The translations under genes and the position numbers were made by a program. DNA of 64,000 bases from Fasciolopsis buskii (Eukaryota > Platyhelminthes > Trematoda > Plagiorchiida > Fasciolidae), in contig LUCM01007300.1 of assembly GCA_008360955.1 (NCBI GenBank), forward strand, positions 151,941-215,940. Reading direction: 5' to 3'. The notes beneath the pieces are model-generated. The model was not told the origin of the DNA. It worked only from the letters and a program-made list of their open reading frames with translations, and ran no database searches. Shown here piece by piece: positions 51,901-64,000 of this stretch (the first letter of the stretch is position 1; each line of letters starts with the position of its first letter).

Positions 51901-54225
51901 TTCACGCTGATTGTTGTTTTGAACACTTATTTTGTCGACTAAAGGAAAATTCGAAATGCCGTTTTCCATCGTCTAAAACAGAGCATGCACCTCGAAACCC
52001 GGTGCTGCTTACAAGGTTTTCGTGGTGCCCAAGAAATTCAAAGTAAATAATATCCCACCAAGATAATTTTCAGAAATATATATTATCCATGTACAGGATT
52101 AAAGCCTGGCTCACTGCTGACATGTTGGGAGAAATAACTTCAGAGCTGTTGTTATCGTTCCCCTAATCTTCAGTGGTACAATTCATTACCCCTCAATCCA
52201 AATTGAAGAACTGTGAGGCAAACATTATATGCTTCCGAGGATTTGGGAGGGATTCACAACATTTTATTTATTGGCAATAGGTGGTCTCCATGTAGACAGC
52301 GTGCGTATGATGATGGCTTCGTGTTCATCCACAGTTGTGGGTTAATACATCAACCACGAATTTTTCCCAACGCGAAGCATGCAATTGTTAGTCGTTGTCG
52401 TCGGTTTCAGTGGAAGATTAATTATTTATACCGTAGGCTGAATCAGTTCTGTCCAGTTTCGAAGGAAGAGTAATACCCTGAGTCTACACAAAACATTCTG
52501 GAGCCTCTTACGACTGGTTATGAGCATTTGCGCAAGTCGCTTAAACCACGAGTGATAAACAGCTGAGTAGCTCCAGAGGAAAATGAGTATTTCCGTCGAA
52601 CCAAAGTATCGGATTCAGAAAGTAGTTGATTTCACAGAGACCCTACCGGCTGGGGGCACAGTGAAGGAGTTTCACGAGAACATGTAGAGAATTTGAAAAC
52701 AACATTTTCCTTTTGCTGACAGTCGGTGCAGAAGTGACTATTTTTCTCATATCTTCACATCAAAATTTTAGGTTGCGAAACTGTTCGACATATTTCTAAC
52801 AATTATTATTTAATGCTGGTGTTTTCATTAGGGTGGTAGTAGTGACGGGAATTCTGTCTTCGAGGCTGTCTGAATCCGGGTTGTCCGAGGCTAATGTAGC
52901 CGATTGCAACCAATATTTAAACCCACTCCAAACGATGCACAACGAACACGGCAGCAGTTTAGTTGGCGTAATGCGCTCAACTCCTTTCGACGAAAGGGTC
53001 GTTTATGTAAAAACAAGGATTGTTTGATTGGAGAATAAAACCCACCATGCTGGAATTAGATTATTGTCAAAGCTGTTGTCTGAAATCGTTAACTTTATCA
53101 GCACGGACAATTAGTGCTTTCTCACCAAACTAGGCCTCAACTCACCTTGGAGAATCTGCTCCGATCTTTCGGCATGGAATTATAAATGCCTGGGACTGGG
53201 TTTTTGTTGTTATCACGTCTCATTAAGTTTTCCAGTTTGCACACTTATACAACGAGTCCCCATGATCGCTGTCTCCATATTGTTGCCGATCAGAACCGTT
53301 GTGACAATTTACAGACAACAGCAAGGATGCGTAGATTATATTTTGTCTTACTTTCTGTCCTTCACATTCAGGCAACCATAACATTTGTTGGTGTCGCTTT
53401 TTTAATCATCGCACAAACAAGTTTTTATACTTGTTGTACACGCAGCTGGTCATTAGTAATAAACAACTCTGAAGAATGCGGGAATTAAGACAAATTATAT
53501 ACTCATTCTTGTTCGTGGGAATATTTCTCATGACGTTGGGAACAAGCTTCAAAAAAAGAGCTAGATGTTCAACATATTTTTCGAAGAAGGTGCAACAAAT
53601 CACACCATCCCTGTTCTCTGGATCTTCATATGCACAGGTCTCGGGGTGTGGCCCTTAACAAATGTTCACCAAGTATAATTAATTTTATTGTGCTGCAGTA
53701 TGAGACAAACTCACGGACCGATTCTTGTTATTATTGGTCTTTGTAGTGTCATATGGTTGTTTCCGGATATTCTGCGTAGCAATCAAAGTAATTAGTGTCT
53801 GCTACAGAGCTTTCTGTTTAGTGTGCAGTAAGCTTTTCATCACAAATCAATTTGGCAAGGAAAAAATCCAAAGAGATCTTATTTGCTTGTCAAACGAACG
53901 TAAACTGATTACAAAACAGCCGTTGGCAACGGACCTTGGGATTACGAATGTTACAACTAACTAGCTAACTACCTTTTCTGAACTTTGACGAGGATAAAAA
54001 CACATCCAGTATTTTCCTAGTGCCGAATGAACTCTGCTATCAGTGTCGGCATATGTCAAGTTTAACGTGTTTTCAGATCGGCTCAGGTAGTGTTAACGAA
54101 TGTCACTTGAACGACCAATGGAGATGACGCTGTACAGACAGGCAGGCAGTCTGAGCTGTGTAAATCAAACCGTTTGAATAGAGCCAAAAACACGCAGAAG
54201 AAACACTTCAGTTCGCTCGCTCCTC
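46000..54225. other. No secure gene upstream of the receptor
   Basis: Frames are short. 48759-48843 plus (donor AAG|GTATGT) is exon-like. Three overlapping plus-strand frames at 53186-53964 contain hydrophobic runs, but none has convincing start or splice support. Confidence 0.45.
51004..51025 (+). repeat. (TG)11 microsatellite
   Basis: Eleven perfect TG units. It lies inside a 69-codon frame that is therefore not believed to be coding. Confidence 0.95.
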
Positions 54226-54284
54226 ATTGGCCACGGGTTACACGTCTGTGATTGGTCAAATCGAATAAGGCGGTCCATTTATAA
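54226..54284 (+). promoter_or_regulatory. Candidate core promoter of the receptor gene: two inverted CCAAT boxes and a TATA-like box
   Basis: ATTGG (inverted CCAAT) occurs at 54226-54230 and again at 54251-54255, 25 bases apart. A TATA-like TTTATAA lies at 54278-54284. A start site about 30 bases downstream would leave an 80-base leader without introns before the ATG at 54393. The spacing fits a classical Pol II promoter. That it drives the receptor is inference from position. Confidence 0.4.
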
Positions 54285-54392
54285 GCTGATGATGACCATA
54301 AGTCTGTAATAACTGTCGCAATAACTGAATTAACGAACTAATGTGAAACTGAAAAACCCGCAGCAGCAACGCATTGACAACATTCAACAATC

Positions 54393-55799
54393 ATGCAGCT
54401 TAACATGAGCAACACAACCCCATTGATGCATGTGAACGAACGATATGATGACGTGCAGTTCGCGGAAAGGTTTGCTCCGCAAATATTGCTAATTGAACGC
54501 ACAAATTTTCCTCTATGGACCAGTATAGGTATACCCGGGGGAATTTTCAGCATGCTTATTTGGAGTAGTCGTCCAATGCGACGAGGTGGAAGTGCGGCTG
54601 CGGCCGTCTATCAGACGTGTTTGGGGATCACCGATGTGACATTTTTGTTTGTATTTTGGACTTGGCACCTACAAATGTCATGGCATATGCACCTACTTGA
54701 TCATCCGGTCATTTGTGAAACATTCCCTGTGTTCTATTACGGTGCGCAATATCTTACCAGCACTCTTACATTCACATTCACACTGGAACGATTTCTGGCC
54801 ATTTGTCATCCGTTCAAATCACAACACTGTCTAATCCGAGGCAACGAGCGAGGAGCTCTTAAGCTAATGGCAATTTTGACTGCTTTTTGTCTTTCCGTTG
54901 GCTCTGTTCAATCGCTAATCTTTCATTTTACTGGAAAGAGCTGTGACGTGCGTCCTGAAGTGAATAATGAATCCGATATACGCTACATATTGTATCGTGC
55001 ATGGACTATCTTAACGGAGGCAGTATTCTTTTTCGGCATGCCTATTATGTGTCTCATATTGAACGTGTTTGTTATTCGTGTGCTACGGCGCAGTGTCAGT
55101 GCCAAACGTAATCCACTTTTGCGAGTTTCCGCAAACGGTTCGACAAATCTTTCTGATGGTGACACCGACCGTAATTCCGGTGCACTCAGCAAAGGGGTTC
55201 GGTCAAGCACGCTGACATTACTGTGCACCTCTTTCTATTTGACCACAGTGCAACTTGCCATGGCTATAACTATGGTAGTTGTGAATTTTATCCCCATGGG
55301 AAATCCATACTTGACCGATGAGGAAATCGAACGCGATCCCGTCTGGCGAGGATACATCCGCTTCCTAACTATTCGCGCTCTCCTCGAAGCCTTTACGTTG
55401 ACACACTATGCCGCCAAGTTTCCCATCTACATGTTGACTAGTCAGCAATTTCGTCAAGAATTTTGTCGCCGATTCTGTCCTTGCAAGCGATATTCAAGAC
55501 AAGATGATTATTTGACTCCTTCAGCTGATATACAAGTTTCGAAGTTTACCAACCTTCAGAGCCCTCCACCGGATATGTTCCGGCCAAATCGTCCACTCCG
55601 CGGATCCAGATCCTCATCCGTGGGTGCAAGAAAAGGGTTAAAAATTTCGACAAATGGAAGCCCTCAGAATGTAGACCGAAGCAGTCTAGTACCACTACAT
55701 CCGAGACGTCGCCCTTCACCGGGGTACTTGCGAACTGTTATCGGACCGGATGGGACTCGTGTACCAGTGGCGTTCAATAATGGTTTCTATGGTTCATGA
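54393..55799 (+). CDS. Divergent rhodopsin-family (class A) G protein-coupled receptor, intronless, 468 aa
   Basis: A plasma-membrane seven-helix receptor, probably for a peptide or other small ligand that cannot be named. Helices by eye: TM1 about 40-57, TM2 71-92 (LxxxD with D81), TM3 115-138, TM4 156-176, TM5 202-230, TM6 271-300, TM7 321-347. C108 and C184 fit the TM3-ECL2 disulfide. TM3 ends ERF (132-134), followed by CHPFKS, in place of DRY. TM7 has KFPIY (342-346) in place of NPxxY, then helix 8 with FRQEF and paired Cys 362/364 suited to palmitoylation. The TM4 Trp and the TM6 CWxP are missing. N-terminal sequons lie at N4 and N7. The tail (349-468) is long, basic and Ser-rich. The whole receptor is one exon. 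The ATG has A at -3. It resembles invertebrate FMRFamide-type and flatworm orphan rhodopsin-like receptors (possibly the PROF1 group). The family call is firm; the subfamily is a guess. Confidence 0.93.
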   Translation: MQLNMSNTTPLMHVNERYDDVQFAERFAPQILLIERTNFPLWTSIGIPGGIFSMLIWSSRPMRRGGSAAAAVYQTCLGITDVTFLFVFWTWHLQMSWHMHLLDHPVICETFPVFYYGAQYLTSTLTFTFTLERFLAICHPFKSQHCLIRGNERGALKLMAILTAFCLSVGSVQSLIFHFTGKSCDVRPEVNNESDIRYILYRAWTILTEAVFFFGMPIMCLILNVFVIRVLRRSVSAKRNPLLRVSANGSTNLSDGDTDRNSGALSKGVRSSTLTLLCTSFYLTTVQLAMAITMVVVNFIPMGNPYLTDEEIERDPVWRGYIRFLTIRALLEAFTLTHYAAKFPIYMLTSQQFRQEFCRRFCPCKRYSRQDDYLTPSADIQVSKFTNLQSPPPDMFRPNRPLRGSRSSSVGARKGLKISTNGSPQNVDRSSLVPLHPRRRPSPGYLRTVIGPDGTRVPVAFNNGFYGS

Positions 55800-56269
55800 G
55801 TTTCGTTCATTTGTCGTGCACGTCTGAGTGCACCTTATCAGATTGTGGACGAGATTTCACATTTTACGTTTCAGCTTTTCTGGCTACTCTCAAACAAGAC
55901 GAAGATTACAGAGTTCGACAAATAATTCACATATAGAAACACAAACTTACAGGTTCGGTGCCATGCAACGCTAAACAGGCATGCAAAAGGACAATCAGAA
56001 AACTTGCTAATGTACCTTACCGTTCAAGTACTGTCATATGGTCCTATGCATTCTATCACGTGAACAAACTATACACGTAAACGGAAATCGACAATGAATC
56101 CTTTGTGATCAAATACTTATTTGGTATGAACATTGCTGAAAGTCAGTGGTCCCCAAATAAGTCGGTCTGTTCATAGTCTTCATGTGTACAATAGCAATGG
56201 TAAATGAATTTTCATACTTGGAATTCTGTGTTTACAATTTGAGTATACTTTTTCAGCTATCCTTCGTGA

Positions 56270-56275
56270 ATTAAA
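56270..56275 (+). terminator. Possible poly(A) signal (ATTAAA) of the receptor gene
   Basis: ATTAAA lies about 470 bases after the receptor stop. I see no AATAAA closer to the stop. Such hexamers are common in AT-rich DNA, so this is weak evidence. Confidence 0.2.
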
Positions 56276-56279
56276 GACC

Positions 56280-59200
56280 GGTGATAGTATTAGGCATAGT
56301 TAGAATATTTATTAAGTTTCGTGCTCAGTTCCGTGCATGCGGAATGCAGTCCGCTTGAACTTCCTGGTCTGTTTTCTTAGTAAATCTTAAGGTTAAATCT
56401 CGTTTTCTCGTGAATTCATTAATTCTTTATAAGATATCAATATGGATTCCTGTCCGGGGATAGTTAACATGGGATAGTGTTGAAAAGAAAGCACTTAAGT
56501 TTCATTCCTACTTTGACCGCACAATTAGTCACAGGACTTTGGTGACTTTCGTGTCCTGCAGTTACAACTGCAACTCAGAGGTCTATTAGAGCAACAAAGC
56601 TGTGATTTTCCCAGTCCAAAGGTCGATTACTGGTAAAAATGTTTATTCTACCGCTTTTCCATCCTGGTTTACTAATTTTCGACCGTAAGAGATGAGTCCA
56701 TTCCGGCCTGTCTTGCCCAACAAAAGTAACAACTAACGTAAAGCAGTTTAGATATGCAATTAGGCAGTCAGACTAATGTACTTTTGTTTGTTTCCGGAAG
56801 AAGGTGCTGATGCGTTTTGCCACCTTTCCTGGTCAAATGTACGTGATAAACCTTAGCGCGGCAAAATCAGGATCATCCAGCGGCTAATGGGAGTATAATC
56901 AGAGTAGGTTTTACTTGAATGGTAGTTTGTTTTCCAGAATACACCATTCGCCAACAAAAAATATTTAAATCTTATCCGTAAACGTGTTCTGCCTGATTCG
57001 ACTTTGAAGATGCTTTGGGCGGAATTTTCCATTATTTTTGATAATGTGACCAGCCCGGTACGGTGATGGTCCGCAGTTGGCTGAGCATGAGTTTCTAGAG
57101 TGTATATATATAATACTGGTACCGGTTCATTATGTTTCATAAACATCCATGTTTGTTCATCTCACTCATAGCAACTTTTCCAATTTTCAGTTTTTCCTTT
57201 GCAATAACTGTTTCGAATTAGATTAGGGAAATTTTCCTATAGACAGAAATGAAACTAATCCGTTCTGGCCTTATTTCGATCATCGTGCACTATCATACAC
57301 AGTATCTGAAAGTGATTATTTTACCATAGTATAGGAGATCATTCCTCTACTGATGGTAATACCTTGTAAACTGTGTACAATAAATCGTGGACTGGTGCGA
57401 TTGGAGAATGTTATCACTACCTGTTGAGCATCATTAGTGAACGTTTTCAGTCTAACAGCAATTAGACTGATCATTACTGAGATAAAATCGGTTTTTTCGA
57501 ATTAATTTGGGATCACGTTGACGTGAGACTAAGTATATTGGGATGAATTAAGGATCAACGTACGACGTTTACTGCTATCAGCAAATAGGACAAGGCTTTG
57601 TTCAAATGAATCTGATTTCTAAATACACCGCGATGTCCGATTAGACGAGGGAGCACTTTGACCGATCCGTCTTAATTTCATGATTACGTCAAATTGCTGG
57701 TGATATGTGTAGCAATATCATTTTTAATTCAGTTGTATATATCTGGATTTTGCAGGAAATAATTCACGCGGTCCTATCTGTTGCAGATATTTCGGAACGC
57801 TAGAATGGATTCTGTTATGGCGCTTGAATACGAATAATTTTCGCTCACGAAATTTTAAGACAAACCGGTGTAATATGATTTGTGTTTTTATTTGCACACA
57901 AAGAAGTTCACCTAATTTTTGTCGGTTAGACCATCTGACCCATGTCCAAATCGTAAAGACGTTAGAGGAAAACAAAATGGAAGCAATAGTATATTTCTGG
58001 TCAAGTCAGATAGTTGAATGCTCAACTACAAGATAAAAGCCACAGCTGTGGACAGGCCATATTTATGCACATATACATGAAAGCATATGCATACATACAG
58101 ATAGACATATTTGTGCACGCTTAGAAATATACGGATACGATATGCCCTAAAGTGACCGTGTGATTTTGTTATGAGTGGGCTCGTTAATTGACCTGGTTTT
58201 CACGCGTTTTCTGGTCAGTGATATAGTGGCTTACCGCCAGAAAATGATTTCATACATATTTCCGAAAATGGATACAATATATTTGGCTATAGAATGATCA
58301 GTAATTAGCCTTAAAGGTTACCGAACACAGCAAGACTACTTTTGAACTACAAGCTAATTCATTCTTCCCAGTGGCGACCAAAAAGCAAATCGTAGGATAA
58401 CAGAATTCGGCGCTGACACCCCATTATCACTTTCACTCGAAATCATGATTGCCCGAGATACATTATTGGGGCCAAAGTAACTTTTACTTTATAACGAGTT
58501 TCACTGCCTACTAAAAACTGTGCTAATGTGTTCATTGTAAGCATGAATTCAAAGAGTCCCAGGTTATCTGAATTCTTTCCTCACATATATTTTTTTCCTG
58601 CTAATAATGGGTCACTACAAACCGCGTTAGCAATAACTATACATCTTGTCCCAATGCGACTGCTCGTCTGCCTAAGGGACAATGCTGTGCAAGATAGTTT
58701 ACCTCAGGCCAATGATTCAATCGCACTTGGAGGGTCAGTCGTTGGAGACTTGATGAAGTAGTCACCTGGCCCTCCTTTATTGGGTGCTGATTTGAAGCAG
58801 AAACTCACTCATAAAATTGAGTAGGAGAATGATTGATTTACGCAGATTGTTTTCCACTCAGTCACTCTCGGCCGCTTTGCAGAGAGATTCTTTTTATAAC
58901 CACAGGTTTTGGGTAGGAACCTTAGCCGGAATTCCTAACAGTCTATGCCTATCATTCTAGTGAATTCCAGGCATAAGCCGAATTCCATAATCATTTGATC
59001 GCCGCGTAGGATAATAAGAACGATGTTCCCAAATCCTTCAAGAAGCGGGAACAGCTATAAAAATGTCTGTTTAGTTTCCGTGCTGCGGTTTGAATTTTAG
59101 TCAAGCGTTCCTGGTCGTGATTCCCACACAGATACTTCTTCTACGATATTGGCAACCGCGCAGCATACCTCGCCGAAATATCTTCAATATATCTTTATTA

Positions 59201-62200
59201 TAGGACATTTTGCCAACCATGAACTTTTCGACAAAGGTCTCAAAGTAAATTTCGACAAAACCAGAACACAGTGATGCGAAATAAAATTGAACGCGAAACC
59301 AAGATTACGTATTCTTACTAAGAAAACAAAACAGATGTTAGCTACTTTCGTAAAGGGGATGACGACAAGTCCACGCACTTCACGATATCCGAAAAATCAT
59401 GGGAAGGTAATATTTTTTAACCGTCCCAGACACCAAATTTTTCTAGACGTCAGATACCACAAATGAGGTTTGTAAACTTCAGCTACATTGAGATCGCATG
59501 GTGTCGAAGTGAAGCGGTTTATTTTTGGCACACTGATGTATATTTACGGTTTCAAACACGTCATTTACACGGTTATATCCAAAGCTCGATAAAATTAGCC
59601 ACTTTCCATCTGTTGACCTTCCGTGTCCAGTGTGGCGAACCACGTTTCGTCTGAATCAGTTTGGTTAAAATTATCGGAAATAGGTCATACTAACATTCAC
59701 TGCTTACAAAATGCACTTATTCACACACAAAAATCAATCAAATTTTACTCATCAGAACAGGCACACAAGTTACTTTGTAATGGAGTAAAAAAAATAACCG
59801 AAAGGCGACCCAGAGTGTGGCTCAGAAATACCAGCAAGGAAAATGTTCCCTGTATTGTACATAATACTGGAATTCACTTTTGAAAGAATTGCTGAGGTGT
59901 AACTACTACCTCGAATTTACTGTGTGCCATCCACTGTACAGAATGTTTTGGGCAAATTTACTAGGATTATTCTGAAACTGCCTTCTAGACTGCTCTCAAT
60001 GAATGCAACAAGGCACATAAAGATTTCTCTAAGAAGCATTGTTGTGGAACGCATTCAGATCAACAGGAAATAGACCATGATTCTTTCGGGGAATCGCTGA
60101 CTTAGTCAGGTATTCTCCAGTATTATCGAAAGGATTGAAGAATGATCCATAATCAGCTAGAACCGGTCTACTGAGATGTCGGTTAGGACGGAATTTATAT
60201 TTGTCCTGCAACCTTTCGAAGCTGCTGGTTTTTAGTGAGATTGTGAATCTCCCATAAAAATCCAAGGGGAAGCCTAGGATCCTACTGTTTTTGTTCTTGA
60301 TTCACAGTAGAGTGACCATACAAAGGGGCATTTGTTATTGGGACTTCACCAATGACGGAAATTCTCCGTAATTGTGGCTATAGGCTGTTGGTAGCTCGGA
60401 GAGGGTGGAGTCATTTTAAGTGGCCTAACCTTGTAGATTATGAACTGATATACGGTTTATTTTCACGTAATATTGCTGAAATAACCGTGTATAAAGCTTT
60501 TATCTTAAAAATCGTAGGGCCCTTCACCGGAACGAGGAATTCAAGAAATACTCCAAAAACTATCCAACTCCACGGTTTCCCAAGACAACAATTTGTGATA
60601 AATAATTTCACTTTAATTATTCCAGCCACTCCATCACTCATGGCTTATGTCTGTTTAGCAACGAAAAGAAATCGGACCCGGCTATTTCACAGTTAGCATA
60701 TGGGTAATCTTAGAATGGATTATTAAGCAATGTAAGACCATGGACGTTTACAGCAGGAACATGATTAGTTACGATTCCATGTTTTTTTGAAAACCTCTAG
60801 CAGATTTGGCCTGAGATGCTGAGCTAGGGAGAAATTAGTCGATGTGATCATCCAACTATACGGGACAAATTGCCGGATGTCACGCTGAGTTAAAATGTCC
60901 TTGGTGAGGTTGATTGTTAATCTCATTCAACAAGTTCCGCTTTCTTCAGGTTTGTGCATCCAAGCAAATCTCTAGATTAGTTCTCTTAATAACTTTCCAT
61001 TGTCAGGACGTGTATTCCGTCAGCAGTTAGCTTCCGTAAGGAATTTCAGGACATCAGTTGCGTTGTTTCATCCTTGGCTTACGTAGTGCTGGTAGATTTA
61101 CACCAAAAAACAAATTCATCTGAGTTCAAACAAACTTCATAGTTATCGTTTTGCCCTCCGTGATTTATCATAAAGGATGAAATAAGAAACTATGAATCTC
61201 CTGATTTACTGTACGGCTATTTTGGATGTTGTATCAAACAAGCTGAATCCCAACTCCACCTAAAGTGAAAAGTCGTCGTTTCAAGGAAATGATATGCATC
61301 AAGACAAGTTTTATCTCAGCGGCAAAATTCTGACTTACTGAAAAAAGTGAGCTGGATTTTTAACTAAAACTCAAGAACAGAGTGCTTAATCTCTAGAAAT
61401 CCTATTGGATTTATTCATAGTCCTGGTCCAACGGAACGAAATGAATCGACAGAACAATCAGACATCTGTCCATTCTAACCAAAGAACACTAACGTACGAG
61501 GGATCATTACGACGATAATCAGCTCGGTACTGGCCCGTGCGATCGTCGAGGGTCGCCTACCAACGGAGGATACACTGACTGGCTTTGTCTGCCTCGTACC
61601 TGTCAAAGGCTCCAATAGAGCAGTACAGTGAAACTTCTTACTTAAGTGTTACTCAGGGATCTAGGTGACGTGACCTGACCACGTTTTGATTCAGGACTAC
61701 CTTATAATCCTAAATGATTGGAAGTTCTTAAACATCTAACCGATCACAAGGCAAAGTTACTCGCTGAAATATTGTTCGGTAAACTGGTGCTTTATTGACA
61801 GAAAAAAATAAGAATGTGAAAGGCTAACTGAAATTGGCCTCTTCAGCTAGACAACCATTAGAATGCAACGGATAATGATAATTAACTTTGATCTCCTGAG
61901 CACTGGCAAAACATGAAAGAATTATTAAGATATCCCGTTTTTTTGAGAATGGTGATTCCATTGGGATTTTTTTTTGAGTTTGCTTTATTTCCGGCGACCG
62001 GTAAACTTACTTCCTGGCTAAAAATGACAATGATTGTAAGCTGTTCCAATGGCCGAATCAGTAGCGATGAAAAAGCAGAGTCCTTAATTGCGCTCAGATC
62101 ACAAGAGTTACCTTGGTTAAATGCATGCACAAGCTGAAAGAGAAAATGTTGACTCACCGTTTTTGTTAGCGATTTATGTTTGTCTTGTGTACTGCGTGAA

Positions 62201-64000
62201 ATAAACACCTGGACTCAGCAGAAACAACGACTATCACGAGTCGTGCAACTTCGAATCCGCCAAGACGTATCGTTCAGTGACACTTTATTGGGTAGGACAG
62301 TAGAGAAAGCGGGAAACCCGGAACCGTGACTGGTCACTAATTAAGCGGTTTCATACCAGAAGGGACATTTATTTTGTACCCAAAGATGCATAAAACGAAC
62401 AGAACATTAGGCAGGGTCTGTCCCATCTACTTCTTGAAAAGAGTTTGTTTAGAACTTCATAAATGCTGCACAAGGAGGAAAAATTAACTCCAATTCAAAA
62501 GCAAAAGAGGAGAATATTTACGCCGTGAGGCAAAAACCACCTTCGTGTTTAACTTTAAAACTCGTCGAACCTGTCGCCCTCCCGTTTGTATTCCACAACT
62601 TCAGTCCTATTACAATATTGCTTCCTAGAATAAAGAAGTGATTTTTTTATTTTCTCGTTTTGCCAAACATGAAAAAGTTACGTTTGCTTAACTGAAGGTT
62701 GTGCAAGCAATTAGGATGAACGATTTTGAAAAGTCTGTTCTTGCTTTTAATCATGGGGTCGAAAACAAATGTTCTTATAAGTCACGTATACAATGATGGC
62801 CAATGGAAAAATCAGAAAACGTGAATGAGATTTTACGTTTAACAACAAACCACCAGCCCACAATCAGTGTCAATCTGAGACGGGCTACTTCGGGATTGTG
62901 AGGAACGTTTTATATTGTTTTATCAAAATGCAAAGCTGAAGATTGATGGCGGCTGTCGGCGGAAAAGAAGAGGTTTTGTAGCTTCTTTTGAATGAGCGGC
63001 ACGGGTGCTACAAATTTCAGCTTACTATAATGCGTAACAAAGGTTCAAGTTAGCGAAGCGTCCGGGTGAATGACAGACTAAAACGAGGAGCGCTGAAATT
63101 TGGTTGACGATTTTGCTTTGTTTGGACTTGACCTTCGAAATCGAGTAACGATCACATTTTTTTCAGGATAACGAATGCCCATTCGCGTGCATGGATACGA
63201 CCCCGTCGCCATATGTAACGAAATGTCGCCAATGATAAAATGTTTAAAGCAAAAATGCTATCGAATAACATAAAACTGGAAAGTGAATACAACACTTGAA
63301 TAACCGTTTTCAATGAAATAAGCTAAGAGAGATTATCTGATATCCGGGAATCACATTGTGAGTGGAAATGTGTTAAATGAGAATCATTAATGCCGTGAAT
63401 GCCTTAGCAGTATTTGATATAGCGTTCAAAGGGACGATAAATTTTTCTTTCAAATTCGGATAAATTTATTTGTTCGGCACCATACTTTCAGGAAACAGTT
63501 TGCCTTTTTAGCTTCCACATCTCTATCTAATCTGGCATTAAATGGCGTAATGAAAGTAGAACACTTTTCACAATACCACATAGAATCGATGCAAAAAGTA
63601 TTATGTGCTGAGTTTGAAAAATGCATTTAATTGGCGAAGAAATAAAAGCTAATTTTAATGGGCCGCTAACTGACTGAAAAGCATTTACTTTACCGAAAAT
63701 TCCAGATGCCTTATTGAAGTCTTCTCATCGTTTATAAACTTAAGACAGCACATTAACAATCTTGTTTTGGTCCGAAAAGATGCAGGCAAACATAATTCTG
63801 TTCTTTTTGCTTATGGAGAATAACGACGACTGTTTTATTATACATAAAAGAGGTATTGAAATGACTCGGAGAACTAGGGTTTAGACAGAAGAAAAATCAA
63901 CTTTTGTGAAGTGAATGCGGAATCTGACCTCACAGTCGGCAATCCGACTGGGTGCATTCCACTTTCAGAGTTAATACGTCGACAATGGAACTTTGATAAC
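56280..64000. other. Gene-poor right end
   Basis: Chance-sized frames only, AT-rich ACATA-type simple sequence near 58050-58130, and the single exon candidate at 62.0-62.2 kb. No repeats recognised. Confidence 0.5.
62011..62208 (-). CDS. Candidate internal exon, 66 codons, with an intron-like 24-base segment inside
   Basis: Acceptor CTGAGTCCAG, open frame in phase 0 to a GAA|GTAAGT donor. Inside, 62157-62134 reads GTGAGT...CTCTTTCAG, a complete 24-base intron consensus whose removal keeps the frame. The downstream peptide has a hydrophobic stretch, LTIIVIF. No family recognised. Confidence 0.2.

Noticed and set aside
53186..53964. Three overlapping plus-strand frames with hydrophobic runs just upstream of the receptor
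   Set aside because: Tempting as a membrane protein, but the frames cannot be joined by good splice sites and AT-rich DNA often yields hydrophobic translations.
54983..55228. Minus-strand frames inside the receptor gene
   Set aside because: Antisense shadows of the receptor coding sequence.
59270..59406. 44-codon plus-strand frame ending at AAG|GTAATA
   Set aside because: Weak donor, no good acceptor, and an antisense frame equally open.

Overview
The window looks like sparse, repeat-bearing nuclear DNA from an AT-rich metazoan. A parasitic flatworm (trematode-like) is my best guess. The reasons are: one intact, intronless, highly divergent rhodopsin-type receptor in an otherwise gene-poor stretch; a decayed LINE whose ORF2 tail resembles trematode pol-like proteins as I remember them; several tRNA-derived SINE copies with Pol III A/B boxes; and no bacterial organisation (no operons, no Shine-Dalgarno spacing, no rRNA, no true tRNA gene, no CRISPR). 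The phylum is inferred. Only the receptor, the secreted-protein ORF and the repeats are read directly.

Layout. 1-9.2 kb: no secure gene; an AT microsatellite and one possible first exon on the minus strand. 9.2-13.9 kb: phase-compatible exon candidates on both strands, including a possible six-exon minus-strand gene. 15.6-17.1 kb: a 191-residue ORF with a signal peptide, followed by an uncertain 107-codon ORF. 17.5-22.2 kb: a repeat nest with a tRNA-like element, a minus-strand LINE remnant ending in a pentanucleotide tail, and two head-to-head pairs of one SINE family. 22.8 and 37.9 kb: two diverged copies of an unclassified repeat. 34.5 and 43.5-44.0 kb: further SINE copies. 39-46 kb: scattered exon candidates. 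54.4-55.8 kb: the receptor, with a TATA/CCAAT promoter-like upstream region. 56-64 kb: essentially empty, with one exon candidate.

Caution. By my rough estimate, random sequence of this base composition would give about a dozen open frames near 100 codons over six frames, and roughly that number are seen. Only the 468- and 191-residue frames (the latter about 205 codons counted from its upstream stop) clearly exceed chance. All exon candidates rest on splice consensus plus an open frame and carry low confidence. No joint function for the genes here can be read from the sequence.
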